This document shows positions 36,325 through 44,749 of a stretch of DNA of 64,000 nt, piece after piece. Position numbers and translations under genes: made by a program. Origin of the DNA: Serinicoccus chungangensis (GTDB lineage Bacteria; Actinomycetota; Actinomycetes; Actinomycetales; Dermatophilaceae). The notes under the pieces were generated by a model that worked only from the letters and a program-made list of their open reading frames with translations, did not search any database and had not been told where the DNA came from. Within the stretch, counting starts at the first letter, position 1; each line of letters opens with the position of its first letter. The DNA is taken from assembly GCF_006337125.1 (NCBI RefSeq), contig NZ_CP040887.1:1302001-1366000 (forward strand), given 5' to 3'.

Positions 36325-37863
36325 CTACTCCTCCTCCTCGGACCAGACGCAGGAGCCACCCTCGCCGGGGTAGCGGCCGCCGCAGTCCTCCGCGATCGCC
36401 TCCGCCTCGCTCCCGGACGGTGACTGCCAGTAGAGGTCGTCGCACGCCTGCATGTCGCCCGCGTGGCACGACCCGACCAGCGTCGCGATCTCGCCGGCCT
36501 CGGCCTCCCGGTCGACGCAGGAGCCCCAGTAGTCCGCGAAGTGACCGCCGCAGTCCGCAGCCGTGGCCTCGGCCGCGCTGCCCGAGGGCGACTCCCAGAA
36601 GAGGTCGTCGCAGGCCTGCATGTCGCCCGCCTCGCAGGCAGAGAGCAGGCTGGCGAGGGCGGCCTCCTGCTCCGCCTGGGCCTGCTCCTCGGAGGCCTGC
36701 TCTGCCGCGTCCTCGGCGGCCCGGTCGGCCTCGTCCTGGGCCCGCTCGGCCTCCCACGCCGCCTCCTGGGCAGCCCACTCGGCGTCGGAGACGCAGGTCC
36801 CGTGGGAGGCCTCACTGGTGCCGCCGCACGTGGCGGCGAACGCCTCATACCCCGAGCCGATCGGCGAGTCCCGCCACAGCGAGTCGCACGCCTCCAGGTC
36901 CCCCGCCGCGCACGTGTCCCACAGGGCGGCCAGGGTGGCGTCGTCGCCGTAGGCGTCCGGGCCGCTGGCCGACCAGTCCTCGAAGTCGTCCCCCCACTCG
37001 TCCGGGAGCTCGGCGAACTGCCCGTCGCAGGACTCCTGCACGGTCGTCGGGTCGTCGATGACGTCCTGCACCGTGGACCGCAGCGCGTCCGCGGTGAAGA
37101 GCAGCGGCACCATCTGCAGCTGGTTGGCCTCGCGCACCATCACGGTCGCGACCCCGGCGACCTCACCGCCCGCGGTCAGGGCCGGGCCGCCGGAGTTGCC
37201 GTCGTCGAGGGCGCCGTCGCCCCGGATCGCCTCGCGGGTGGACCCGTCCATCTGGAAGCTGAGGATGGTCGACGGGGTGACCGAGAAGTCGCCGGCGGGA
37301 GCGGGGTAGCCCAGCGAGACGATCTCCTCACCCTCCCGGAGGTCGTCGGTGTCGACCCAGTCGAGGGCAGCCCCGCGGATCGGCTCGTCGACCTCGATGA
37401 CGGCGATGTCGGGCTCGGTCCGGCCGCCGATGACGGTGCCCGTCATCCTGGTCTGGCCGTCGCGGCTCACCAGCTCGGGTGTCGGGTCGATGCTGACGAC
37501 GTGCCAGTTCGTGACCAGGTGGTGCTCGTCGAGGACCCAGGCCGAGCCGGAGCCGCTCATGCTGCACCCCTCGACCTCGACCTTGAAGATGGCTGGTGCG
37601 TACCGGTCGGCCAGCTCGTCGGTGCTGAGGGACTCGGAGGCCGGCTCGGCCGTGGCGACCACCGGGTCGGGCGTCGCGGCGGCGACGGGCTCGCGCTCGG
37701 GCTCGGGCGGCGCTGCGGTGGCGTTGCCCCGCAGCGTCATGCCGAGATACACCCCGCCGAGCCCGAGGACGACGGCGAGGACCGCCCCCAGGGCGACGAG
37801 GAGGAGAGGATTCACGCGAGCCTGCGATGCAGGGGTCGCGGACAAGGGTGGTTGAACGTTCAC
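36325..37863 (-). CDS. membrane-anchored trypsin-like serine protease with three Cys-rich repeats
   Basis: About 512 residues. One N-terminal membrane anchor (NPLLLVALGAVLAVVLGLGG) and a Pro/Glu-rich linker precede a chymotrypsin-fold protease. His is in LVTNWHVVS (near residue 119), Asp in DIAVIEVDEP (near 153) and Ser in DDGNSGGPALT (near 223). After a Glu/Ala-rich helix come three repeats of about 45 residues, each with a CxAGDxxACDxLxWxSPxGS core and four cysteines, two of them in a C-G-G and a GSCV/GTCV tail. These probably form disulfide-bonded modules outside the cell. The start is the GTG at 37863; upstream frame extensions are arginine-rich noise. Confidence 0.82.
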   Translation of the reverse strand: MNVQPPLSATPASQARVNPLLLVALGAVLAVVLGLGGVYLGMTLRGNATAAPPEPEREPVAAATPDPVVATAEPASESLSTDELADRYAPAIFKVEVEGCSMSGSGSAWVLDEHHLVTNWHVVSIDPTPELVSRDGQTRMTGTVIGGRTEPDIAVIEVDEPIRGAALDWVDTDDLREGEEIVSLGYPAPAGDFSVTPSTILSFQMDGSTREAIRGDGALDDGNSGGPALTAGGEVAGVATVMVREANQLQMVPLLFTADALRSTVQDVIDDPTTVQESCDGQFAELPDEWGDDFEDWSASGPDAYGDDATLAALWDTCAAGDLEACDSLWRDSPIGSGYEAFAATCGGTSEASHGTCVSDAEWAAQEAAWEAERAQDEADRAAEDAAEQASEEQAQAEQEAALASLLSACEAGDMQACDDLFWESPSGSAAEATAADCGGHFADYWGSCVDREAEAGEIATLVGSCHAGDMQACDDLYWQSPSGSEAEAIAEDCGGRYPGEGGSCVWSEEEE

Positions 37864-38057
37864 GGGTCCCTGCTCACGGAGAATACGAAGCCTCGCCAAG
37901 TTCCCCAGGAGGCCAGCCGAATCATAGGGCGAAAGGGGTGACCACGGAAGAGTCGACAGGGCTCGCCTCGGACCTTCGGGGAGGCGGGCGTGGTCTCGGG
38001 GTGCCGGGGTGGGTGCGGTCTGTCGGGTGTCCGGAAGGGGGGTCTGTCGGAGGCCGG

Positions 38058-38073
38058 TCGTACACTTGTTCGC
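38058..38073 (+). promoter_or_regulatory. SOS (LexA) box touching the start of the HNH gene
   Basis: TCGTACACTTGTTCGC differs from the actinobacterial LexA consensus TCGAACN4GTTCGA at two positions. It contains a -10-like TACACT (38061-38066) that ends 7 bases before the ATG. LexA bound here would block this leaderless promoter. Confidence 0.6.
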
Positions 38074-39483
38074 ATGAGGGGGAGCTGGGGGAGCGAGGCG
38101 ACCGGGGGTCGCGCTGACGGTGCAGCGGCCGTGCTGGCCGAGCTGTCCGCTGCTCTGGGGCGCTCCGCGACGGCGCTGGCCGCACCGGCCCTGCTCCAGG
38201 AGCGCGAGCTGGGTGAGGTGCTGGGGGCGCTCGATCAGGTGGCCGCCCGGACGCACGCGTTGCTGGTGGCGGTGGTCCGGGAGGGCCTGTTGCGCGGGCT
38301 CCACCAGGAGGCCGGGTTCTCCGACGTCGACTGGGTCCGGCGTGTATGCCCGGGGCTGGCCTCGAGGACGGCGATCGAGATCGCGATGGTGGCGCGTGCC
38401 GCCCAGCAGGGCGTGCACGCGCCGCTGGCGGACGCGGTGCAGGACGGGTCGGTGCCGCTGCACCGCGCGGCGCAGGTCCTGCGGGCGCTGACGAGGATCC
38501 GGCCGGCGCTGGGGGAGAGCGAGTATGCCGAGGCCACCGAGCTGTTGACCGTCGCCGCGGCGCGGGAGGAGTTCGACGAGCGGGACCTGGCCAGGATCAC
38601 CGCCAAGCTCGTGGCGACCTGCTTGTCCGAGAAGGAGCAGGTGGCCCGCGCCCAGGCGCGGCACGAGCTGCGCGACGTGCACGAGTCGTCCTTGGCCGAC
38701 GGCTCGCTGCGCCGGTTCGTACTGACCGTGGGCAGCGACGCCGACTATGAGGCGATCCGGGCCGTGCTCATGTCGCCGCTGGCCGCGCCGGCGCCCCGGG
38801 AGGATGGCGCGCGAGGAGACACCAGAGTGGACGGCGCGCGAGGAGACACCGGGGTGGATGGCGCACGAGGAGACGCCGGAGTGGATGGTGCGCCGAGCGT
38901 CGGCGCTGGGGTGGACGGCGTCGGGGGTGAGGGCGCCTGGGGTTCGGGTCCGACCGTCGCCGAGCTGGACCTGCGGACCGCGGGGCAGCGACGCTACGAC
39001 GCCTTCATGACGGTCTTCCGACGCGGTGTCGCAGGCAGCGAGGGGCAGCCGACGACGCCCAAGGCGCAGGTCATGGTGACGATCGGGCTCGAGGAGCTGC
39101 GCGGTGCCCTGGGCGGTGCCGGGCGGACGGTGCACGAGGGCACGCTGTCGGCGCACGAGGTGCGGCAGCTCACGTGCGACGCCGACATCATCCCGGCGGT
39201 GCTGGGTCACAAGAGCGAGATCCTGGATCTGGGTCTGGCCAGGAGACTGGTGACCCCCGGTCAGCGGCGCGCGTTGGCGCACCGCGACGGTGGGTGCACC
39301 TTCCCCGGCTGCCACGTGCCCGCGACGTGGTGCGACGCCCACCACGTCGTGCACTGGGCCCGCGGCGGCCGCTCGGACCTCTCCAACTACGCACTGCTCT
39401 GCCCCCGGCACCACACGTGGGTGCACCAGCACGACGCGAGCGCCGAGGTCGAGGCGACCGGGGTGCGCTGGAGACTGCGATGA
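38074..39483 (+). CDS. DUF222-HNH endonuclease family protein (13E12-type)
   Basis: About 469 residues. A helical DUF222 domain occupies the first 300 residues (LGEVLGALDQVAARTHALLV, ARAAQQGVHAPLADAV), with a repeat insertion near 245-280. A C-terminal HNH motif follows: CTFPGCHVPATWCDAHHVVHW, then GRSDLSNYALLCPRHHTWVH. All metal and catalytic His/Asn residues appear present. These genes are abundant in actinobacteria, and several mycobacterial members carry SOS boxes. ATG 38074 is directly preceded by a LexA-like box and a -10 at leaderless spacing. A strong hairpin follows the stop. Confidence 0.9.
   Translation: MRGSWGSEATGGRADGAAAVLAELSAALGRSATALAAPALLQERELGEVLGALDQVAARTHALLVAVVREGLLRGLHQEAGFSDVDWVRRVCPGLASRTAIEIAMVARAAQQGVHAPLADAVQDGSVPLHRAAQVLRALTRIRPALGESEYAEATELLTVAAAREEFDERDLARITAKLVATCLSEKEQVARAQARHELRDVHESSLADGSLRRFVLTVGSDADYEAIRAVLMSPLAAPAPREDGARGDTRVDGARGDTGVDGARGDAGVDGAPSVGAGVDGVGGEGAWGSGPTVAELDLRTAGQRRYDAFMTVFRRGVAGSEGQPTTPKAQVMVTIGLEELRGALGGAGRTVHEGTLSAHEVRQLTCDADIIPAVLGHKSEILDLGLARRLVTPGQRRALAHRDGGCTFPGCHVPATWCDAHHVVHWARGGRSDLSNYALLCPRHHTWVHQHDASAEVEATGVRWRLR
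38803..38892 (+). repeat. in-frame 27-bp minisatellite in the HNH gene
   Basis: Three near-identical 27-base units encode DGARGDTxVDGARGD-type peptides, followed by a degenerate fourth (DGAPSVGAGVDG). They fall in a linker between the DUF222 helices and the HNH end. Confidence 0.75.
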
Positions 39484-39489
39484 CCCCGC

Positions 39490-39516
39490 CCCCGACCCGG
39501 CCCGGGTGGGTCGGGG
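39490..39516. terminator. hairpin terminator after the HNH gene
   Basis: CCCCGACCC and GGGTCGGGG form a 9-bp stem with a 9-base loop, starting 6 bases after the stop codon. There is no U-tract, as is common in very GC-rich genomes. Confidence 0.55.
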
Positions 39517-39614
39517 CGCCGGCGTGCGTGCTCCGTCGTCAGCCGAGCACGGGGGTCCGTCCGAGAGGGCATTCGGCCACGCCCTACGGCTGGCGAGCGC
39601 GTAGATTGAGGAGC

Positions 39615-39833
39615 ATGACCCATGACTCTGACCAGGGCGGCACCGTCTCCGAGGGTGGCTCCGGCTCCCTCAACGAGGAGACCATCCGTGGGGGCGCCGA
39701 CGCCGTCCCCGAGACCCCGGACACCAACGACACCGGCCCCGACGACGCCACGGCCGAGGACCACCAGGACGACGACGGCGACGCGGCCGCCAGCCGCGGG
39801 CGGCAGAGCGCGGTCGAGGACGGCGACCGCTGA
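39615..39833 (+). CDS. small acidic hypothetical protein
   Basis: 72 residues, beginning MTHDSDQGGTVSEGGSGS and ending RQSAVEDGDR. It is rich in Asp, Glu, Gly and Thr and predicted disordered, without membrane or Cys features. GAGGAG lies just before the ATG and a TAGATT -10-like box stands at 39602. It precedes the DUF2200 gene by 12 bases on the same strand, so the two are likely co-transcribed. The function is unknown. Confidence 0.6.
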   Translation: MTHDSDQGGTVSEGGSGSLNEETIRGGADAVPETPDTNDTGPDDATAEDHQDDDGDAAASRGRQSAVEDGDR

Positions 39834-39845
39834 GCGGAGCACGAC

Positions 39846-40187
39846 ATGAGCCGGATCTTCACCGTCAGCGTCGCCTCGGTCTACCCGCACTACGTCACCA
39901 AGGCCGAGCGCAAGGGTCGGACGGAGTCTGAGGTCTGGGAGGTCATCAAGTGGTTGACCGGCTTCGACGACGCGCAGCTGAGCCGTCACCTGGCCGACGG
40001 GACGACCTTCGAGGACTTCTTCGCCGATGCCGAGCTCAACCCGCACGTCGACCAGATCACGGGGTCGGTGTGCGGCGTGAAGGTCCAGGAGGTGGAGGAC
40101 CCGCTCATGCGGCGGATCCGCTACCTCGACAAGCTCGTCGACGAGCTGGCCAAGGGCCGGCCGATGGCCAAGGTCCTGCGCTCCTGA
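39846..40187 (+). CDS. DUF2200 family protein
   Basis: 113 residues. The sequence [20 protein letters not shown] followed by [18 protein letters not shown] matches the DUF2200 family, which is uniform in length and of unknown biochemical function. The whole family domain is present and intact. It lies 12 bases after the small acidic gene. Confidence 0.85.
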   Translation: MSRIFTVSVASVYPHYVTKAERKGRTESEVWEVIKWLTGFDDAQLSRHLADGTTFEDFFADAELNPHVDQITGSVCGVKVQEVEDPLMRRIRYLDKLVDELAKGRPMAKVLRS

Positions 40188-40270
40188 CGGCGGTGTCCGC
40201 GCGGAGGCCGGCGGGCGCGTAGTGTCATGGGTAGCGGGACCACTCAGGTCTCCCCATCAAAGGCCACGCC

Positions 40271-40405
40271 ATGACAGACAAGTCGCCGCGTCAGACCATG
40301 TCCAAGAAGTCCGGCAAGAGCATCAAGGAGAAGCGGGCGGAGAAGCGGGCCAAGGGGGACGAGGCCTCGCAGCTCGAGAACGTCATCCACCCCAAGAAGC
40401 GCTGA
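40271..40405 (+). CDS. small basic conserved protein (44 residues)
   Basis: Reads MTDKSPRQTMSKKSGKSIKE and ends in NVIHPKKR, with nearly one third Lys/Arg. This Lys-rich layout (SPRQxMSKKSGKS-KEKRAEKR) recurs in small uncharacterised actinobacterial proteins and is recalled as conserved. AAAGG stands 7 bases before the ATG, and a TAGTGT -10-like box at 40220 would give a leader of about 40 bases. The protein may bind nucleic acid by charge (speculative). Confidence 0.65.
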   Translation: MTDKSPRQTMSKKSGKSIKEKRAEKRAKGDEASQLENVIHPKKR

Positions 40406-40453
40406 GCGCCTCCTCCCGCGTCCCCGGCCGTGAGGCCTCTCGTCGGCCTGGCG

Positions 40454-40870
40454 TCATGCGACGCTGAGGGTGACCTCGACGTTGCCGCGCGTGGCGTTGG
40501 AGTAGGGGCACACCTGGTGGGCCTGCTCCACCAGCTTCTCGGCGTCGGCGCGCTCGACGTGGGGGAGCGTCACCTCCAGGCCGACGGCGAGGCCGAACCC
40601 GCCGTCGCCGTTCGGTCCGATGGACACGTCGGCGACCACCTCGGAGTCCGTGACGTCCGCGCCCGAGCGCTTCGCGACGCCGCGCAGGGCGGAGTGGAAG
40701 CAGGCGGCATACCCCGCGGCGAAGAGCTGCTCGGGGTTGGTCGCCCCGCCCGGTCCACCCATCTCCTTCGGGGCCCGGACGTCGGCGGCGAGGATGCCGT
40801 CGCTGGACTCGATGCGGCCGTTGCGGCCGTCCCCGGTGGCGAGCGCGGTCGCGGTGTAGAGAGTATCCAT
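40454..40870 (-). CDS. ohr: organic hydroperoxide resistance protein Ohr
   Basis: About 138 residues, full length for Ohr. It reduces organic hydroperoxides using two cysteines, visible in AGYAACFHSALRG (peroxidatic) and AHQVCPYSNATRGN (resolving). LYTATALATGDGRNGRI and NPEQLFAAGYAACF are family hallmarks. ATG 40870 is preferred to an upstream GTG because it matches the usual MDTLYTA start. It is divergent from the OhrR repressor, with a palindromic operator between, the classic peroxide-inducible arrangement. Confidence 0.95.
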   Translation of the reverse strand: MDTLYTATALATGDGRNGRIESSDGILAADVRAPKEMGGPGGATNPEQLFAAGYAACFHSALRGVAKRSGADVTDSEVVADVSIGPNGDGGFGLAVGLEVTLPHVERADAEKLVEQAHQVCPYSNATRGNVEVTLSVA

Positions 40871-40883
40871 GTGCACGACTCTA

Positions 40884-40906
40884 TTGTGCACATTCGAATG
40901 ACGCAA
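40884..40906. promoter_or_regulatory. likely OhrR operator
   Basis: The perfect palindrome CATTCGAATG (40891-40900) is flanked by TTGTG on the left and CGCAA on the right, extending it to an imperfect 23-base inverted repeat in the ohr/ohrR spacer. Confidence 0.55.
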
Positions 40907-40911
40907 ACGGC

Positions 40912-40917
40912 TACGAT
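40912..40917 (+). promoter_or_regulatory. -10 box of a near-leaderless promoter for ohrR
   Basis: TACGAT ends 6 bases before the ATG at 40924, adjoining the palindromic operator, so OhrR would autorepress. Confidence 0.45.
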
Positions 40918-40923
40918 GGCGGG

Positions 40924-41379
40924 ATGGACGGCTACCCCCAGCTGGCGCTCGACCAGCAGATCTGCCTGCCGCTCTACGCCGCCTCCCGCGCCGTCACCCG
41001 GCGCTACGCCGAGCTGTTGGCGGACGTCGGGCTGACCTACCCGCAGTACCTCACCCTCCTCGCCCTCTGGGAGTCCGACGGGCCGCTGAGCGTGCGGGAC
41101 CTCGGCGCCCGGCTGCACCTGGACTCCGGGACCCTCACACCGCTGCTCAAGCGGATGGAGGCGGCCGGACTGGTCCAGCGGGTGCGCGACGGGCGCGACG
41201 AGCGGCGAGTCCTCGTCTCGGTGACCGACCGCGGGTGGCAGCTGAAGGACCGCGTGGCCGACGTACCGCAGCGGCTGGCCGGCGGCATGGGGATGACGCA
41301 GGAGCAGGGGGCGGCCCTGCGGTCGTTGCTCGACACGGTCATCGACGCCCTGGAGGGTGACCCGCCCCCGGCCGGCTGA
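40924..41379 (+). CDS. ohrR: MarR-family peroxide sensor OhrR
   Basis: 151 residues. The conserved sensing cysteine lies in LALDQQICLPLYAASRAV (about residue 15), the position oxidised by organic hydroperoxides in OhrR. The winged helix is SVRDLGARLHLDSGTLTPLL with wing RVRDGRDERRVLVSVT. It is divergent from ohr. Oxidation should release it from the shared operator and induce ohr. Confidence 0.93.
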   Translation: MDGYPQLALDQQICLPLYAASRAVTRRYAELLADVGLTYPQYLTLLALWESDGPLSVRDLGARLHLDSGTLTPLLKRMEAAGLVQRVRDGRDERRVLVSVTDRGWQLKDRVADVPQRLAGGMGMTQEQGAALRSLLDTVIDALEGDPPPAG

Positions 41380-41440
41380 CTCGCTCAGCACCTCTGCCAC
41401 CCCGGAGGTATCTCACCGCCGGCTCTCGCCTCCTCCCGGT

Positions 41441-42898
41441 ATGCCGCCCCCTGCACCCGGCGCCCCCGGCACCCCGATCGCGTCCCTCCCCACGGCGGTC
41501 GTCGGGTTCGTCGGCGCCGCCGATACCGGCCCGGTCGGGGTCCCCGTCACCGTCAGCAGCGCCGCCGACTACCACGCCGTCTTCGGCCCGACCCTGGACG
41601 CGGACCGTCCACTCGGTCACGCCGTGGACCTGTTCTTCGGCAACGGCGGCCAGGAGGCGGTGGTCGTGCGGGCCGCGGGCCCGGCTGCGGAGCAGCTCGT
41701 GCCGCCCGCCGGCCCCGGGGGTGTCCACGCGCTGGACGACGCCGGAGTCACCGTGCTCGTCGTGCCCGGTCTCACCACCGACCACCCGGACCAGGTGCGG
41801 GTCGCGCTCGCGCGGTGCGCGGCATACCGCGCCGTCCTGCTGCTCGACCTCCCGGCCGGGCCGTGGTCCGCGCGGACCCGCAGCAGTCTCGACGGGCTGA
41901 CCGAGCACCGGGAGCGGGCCGCGACCTACCACCCCTGGGTCGTCGTCGACGGCCAGGCCGTGCCCCCGAGCGGGGCCGTCGCCGGGGTCGTCGCCCGCAC
42001 CGACCTCGAGCGAGGGGTGTGGAAGGCGCCGGCCGGGGTGGAGCTGCGGGGGATCGGCGGGTTCACCGAGTCCCTCGACCGCCTCCGGACCGACGAGCTG
42101 ACCGGCGCAGGAGTGAACGCGCTGCGCGAGTTCCCCGGTCGGGGCCGGCTGGTGTGGGGTGCCCGGACGCTCGCCGGGGCCGGCGCCGGAGACCCGGGGG
42201 TGCGCTACCTGCCCGTGCGACGGCTCACCGACCACGTCCTCCGGTCACTGGTCGCGGGACTGCGCGCCGTCGAGGGCGAGCCGAACGACCCGGCGCTCTG
42301 GGCACAGGCGCGGCGGCTGACGGAGGACTTCCTGCACGCGCTGTGGCGGCAGGGCGCGTTCGCCGGTGCGAGGGCCGACGACGCCTTCGGCGCGCGCTGC
42401 GGGCCGGGAGAGACGATGACCGAGGCCGACGTCAGCGCGGGGCGGGTGGTGGTGTCCTTCTGGATGGCTCCGCTGCGGCCCGCCGAGTTCGACGTGCACA
42501 CGCTGACGCTGCAGACGGCCGCGACCCCGTCCGACGTGCCGGAGGCCGAGGGACCGGACACGGACGGGTCAGCCGGCGGGCGTCCGGACGGCCCACACCA
42601 GGTGAGCAGCCGACCGGACCTGGTCCGGGTCGAACGCAGGTGGACTGGGCTCGGCCGGGTGGACCTGGGACAGGTGGTGTCCCGTTACATCGGCGAGACC
42701 GAGAAGAACGTCGGCCGGGTCCTCGACGAGGCGCAGGGATCAGGGCCTGCGCTCAGCTTCGACGAGGCGGACGCGCTGTTCGGGAGACGGACGCGGGACG
42801 GCGAGGCCGCCGACAGACCAGAGGCCGACGACCTGCCAGACGAGCCGGCCGGCAGCCCGGACACCGACGAGCCGCCTGACCAGCCAGCCCCTAGCTGA
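41441..42898 (+). CDS. contractile tail sheath-like protein joined to an AAA+ fragment
   Basis: About 485 residues. Residues 1-360 look like a phage/eCIS tail sheath protein: PIASLPTAVVGFVGAADTGP at the start, HAVDLFFGNGGQEAVVVRA, and the C-terminal VVVSFWMAPLRPAEFDVHTL. Then VDLGQVVSRYIGETEKNVGR (near 410-428) and GPALSFDEADALFGRR (near 436-451) are sensor/Walker B-side pieces of the AAA+ ATPase typical of extracellular contractile injection clusters. The Walker A half and the domain after Walker B are missing, so this part cannot be a working ATPase. No tube, baseplate or spike gene lies nearby. ATG 41441 has no ribosome site. It looks like a remnant or repurposed orphan. Confidence 0.75.
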   Translation: MPPPAPGAPGTPIASLPTAVVGFVGAADTGPVGVPVTVSSAADYHAVFGPTLDADRPLGHAVDLFFGNGGQEAVVVRAAGPAAEQLVPPAGPGGVHALDDAGVTVLVVPGLTTDHPDQVRVALARCAAYRAVLLLDLPAGPWSARTRSSLDGLTEHRERAATYHPWVVVDGQAVPPSGAVAGVVARTDLERGVWKAPAGVELRGIGGFTESLDRLRTDELTGAGVNALREFPGRGRLVWGARTLAGAGAGDPGVRYLPVRRLTDHVLRSLVAGLRAVEGEPNDPALWAQARRLTEDFLHALWRQGAFAGARADDAFGARCGPGETMTEADVSAGRVVVSFWMAPLRPAEFDVHTLTLQTAATPSDVPEAEGPDTDGSAGGRPDGPHQVSSRPDLVRVERRWTGLGRVDLGQVVSRYIGETEKNVGRVLDEAQGSGPALSFDEADALFGRRTRDGEAADRPEADDLPDEPAGSPDTDEPPDQPAPS

Positions 42899-43469
42899 CG
42901 ATCTGGGCCGGGTCGTCGAACGCCGGGTGCTTGCTGCCGACGCCGCGAGCCACGGCCAGGTGACCGCCCAGGTATGCCGCGGCGCCCGACGCCCCCGCAC
43001 CGCCGATCGCGAGCACCGCACCGAGGCGGTGGTTGCCGCTGCGACGGGCGATCCAGGACGCGGCGTAGGCGGTGGCGGCCAGCGCGTTGCCGGCGGCGTG
43101 CACCAGGCCGACCCGCTTGTCGCGGGTGCCGGTCTCGGACCACTCGGCCCAGCCGGACCACGCCGTGGGCGCGGCGGTGAGCAGCCCGAGCCCCACCAGC
43201 CGTTGCGCGGCCGGGGCGGAGGCGGGTCCGCCGACGAGGTCGAGCACGGTCGCCGACGTCCACGACCCCATGGTGATGTCGGTGAGCAGGGGGTGCAGCG
43301 CGTGCCCCAGCCACTCACCGCGCAAGGCCCAGCCGGTGGTGCCGGATCCGAAGACGGAGGTGATGGTGGGCTCGATCGCCTGGACCGGGCCGTCCAGCGC
43401 CTCGGTCTGCTCGAGGCGCTCGGTCCACCGCACGACGGCGGGCACGGGTTGGGACTGAATCTGCTCCAT
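42891..43469 (-). CDS. DUF2231 membrane protein
   Basis: 192 residues. The DUF2231 signature GEWLGHALHPLLTDITMGSW lies in the first third. About four hydrophobic segments follow (for example ATVLDLVGGPASA, LVGLGLLTAAPTAWSGWA, AGNALAATAYAASWIA and LGAVLAIGGAGASGAAAYLGG). The family is a predicted inner-membrane protein of unknown role, sometimes near redox or Rieske genes. It overlaps the convergent sheath-like gene by 8 bases. The next gene on the same strand is the flavoprotein upstream, but 100 bases separate them. Confidence 0.82.
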   Translation of the reverse strand: MEQIQSQPVPAVVRWTERLEQTEALDGPVQAIEPTITSVFGSGTTGWALRGEWLGHALHPLLTDITMGSWTSATVLDLVGGPASAPAAQRLVGLGLLTAAPTAWSGWAEWSETGTRDKRVGLVHAAGNALAATAYAASWIARRSGNHRLGAVLAIGGAGASGAAAYLGGHLAVARGVGSKHPAFDDPAQIVS

Positions 43470-43570
43470 GGAGCCATCGTCCGCCTGCTCCTGCAGGACC
43501 GCACCTCGAGATGCTCGTCACCGGGCTCGACCGGCTCGGCCGCCGCCATGTCGGGGCGACACCGGCCCGT

Positions 43571-44749
43571 TCAGGGGATGAGCCGGCCCCGGAGCAGCGC
43601 CTGGAAGTAGAGGACCGGCTCGACGAAGCGGTCGAAGAGCCACAGGGCGCGACGCGGGACGCTGAGGTCGACCAGCCCGGTGGTCGGTGCCTTCGCGCCG
43701 GTGCGGTCGAACTCGGCGAGCAGCAGCCGGTGCCGGTCGACCGTGACGGGCACGATCGTGTAGCCGTCGTAGCGGCGCAACGGCTGGCCCAGCCTGCTGC
43801 GCGCGATGTTGTCGGCGAGCAGCTCGACCTGCCGGCGGAGCGCGCCCCCCGAGGGCCGGGTGTCGAGCGCGGCGGCGTCGCCGAGGCTCCAGACCCGGGG
43901 CACCGAGCGGTGGGCCATCGTCTCCGGGTCGACGTCGACCTGACCGGACGCCCCCGCCCGGGCCAGCGGGGCGAGCCACTCCTGGCCGCGGTAGGGCGGC
44001 ACCACGAACGCCTGGTCCACGTCGTGCAGCACCGTGGCGGACGGCCCGTCCAACGTCACCGTCCGTTCCCGATGGTCGACCGCGGTCACCCTCGACTCAC
44101 GGTGCACGGTCACCCCGAGCTCGCGCAGGTGCGCGTCGAGCCGGTGGTCCACGAACGGCAGGCCCAGGACACCCGTGAACGGGGTGACCAGGTGCACGTC
44201 CAGGTCGCCCAGGACCCCGCGCCGGCGCCACCGGTCGCAGGCCAGGAAGAGCGGCTTGAGCGCCGTCCCGCCGCAGGGCGACGGCTCGGGAGGGAGGGTG
44301 AAGACCGCGCGGCCGCGCGACATGCTCTCGACCGCGTCCCACACGGCCGTGGCCTGCGACTCCAGGTGGGCGGTCGACGACCAGCCCGCCGCCATGGCCT
44401 GCTCGAGCCCCGGCACGGCGCCGAGGTCCTCCTCCAGCCCCGGTGCCAGGACGAGGTCCTGGTAGCCGATCCGACCCCCGCCCGCCAGCTCGACCTCACG
44501 CTCGGCGGGGTGCACGGCCACCGCCCGGTCGCGGACCCAGGTGCAGTCCGGCAGGACCGAGGCGGTGGTGCGGGTCAGCTCGCTCATCGTGGCCTGCCCG
44601 CCGGCGACGTAGTTCAGCAGCGGCCGGAACAGGTGCGGCCGGTCCGGGGCCACGACGGCCACGTCCTTCGCCCCGATCCGCAGCAGCCGCGCGGCCAGGG
44701 AGACCCCGGCGTTCCCGGCGCCGATGACGACCACGTCGTGACCTGCCAT
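43571..44749 (-). CDS. FAD-dependent oxidoreductase, sulfide:quinone reductase-like
   Basis: About 392 residues. The FAD-binding VVVIGAGNAGVSLAARL opens the protein. LFRPLLNYVAGG and the SQR-like Cys motif SPCGGTALKPLFLAC follow, then a second FAD contact RVWSLGDAAALDTRPSGGALR. The C-terminal amphipathic helix (LFDRFVEPVLYFQALLRGRL) suits membrane association. The family includes SQR and type II NADH dehydrogenase. I see the central SQR cysteine but not the late C-terminal one, so sulfide oxidation is uncertain. ATG 44749 follows AGGGAG; upstream starts extend into an arginine-rich stretch. Confidence 0.82.
   Translation of the reverse strand: MAGHDVVVIGAGNAGVSLAARLLRIGAKDVAVVAPDRPHLFRPLLNYVAGGQATMSELTRTTASVLPDCTWVRDRAVAVHPAEREVELAGGGRIGYQDLVLAPGLEEDLGAVPGLEQAMAAGWSSTAHLESQATAVWDAVESMSRGRAVFTLPPEPSPCGGTALKPLFLACDRWRRRGVLGDLDVHLVTPFTGVLGLPFVDHRLDAHLRELGVTVHRESRVTAVDHRERTVTLDGPSATVLHDVDQAFVVPPYRGQEWLAPLARAGASGQVDVDPETMAHRSVPRVWSLGDAAALDTRPSGGALRRQVELLADNIARSRLGQPLRRYDGYTIVPVTVDRHRLLLAEFDRTGAKAPTTGLVDLSVPRRALWLFDRFVEPVLYFQALLRGRLIP

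Noticed and set aside
37864..39432. N-terminal extension of the protease gene to 39432
   Set aside because: The extra 520 residues are antisense to the HNH gene and rich in Arg/His/Pro. The true start precedes the single membrane anchor at 37863.
40227..40274. 15-residue leader peptide overlapping the small basic gene (ATGA)
   Set aside because: The TAGTGT -10 box lies one base before its ATG, so the transcript would start inside it; it is unlikely to be translated.
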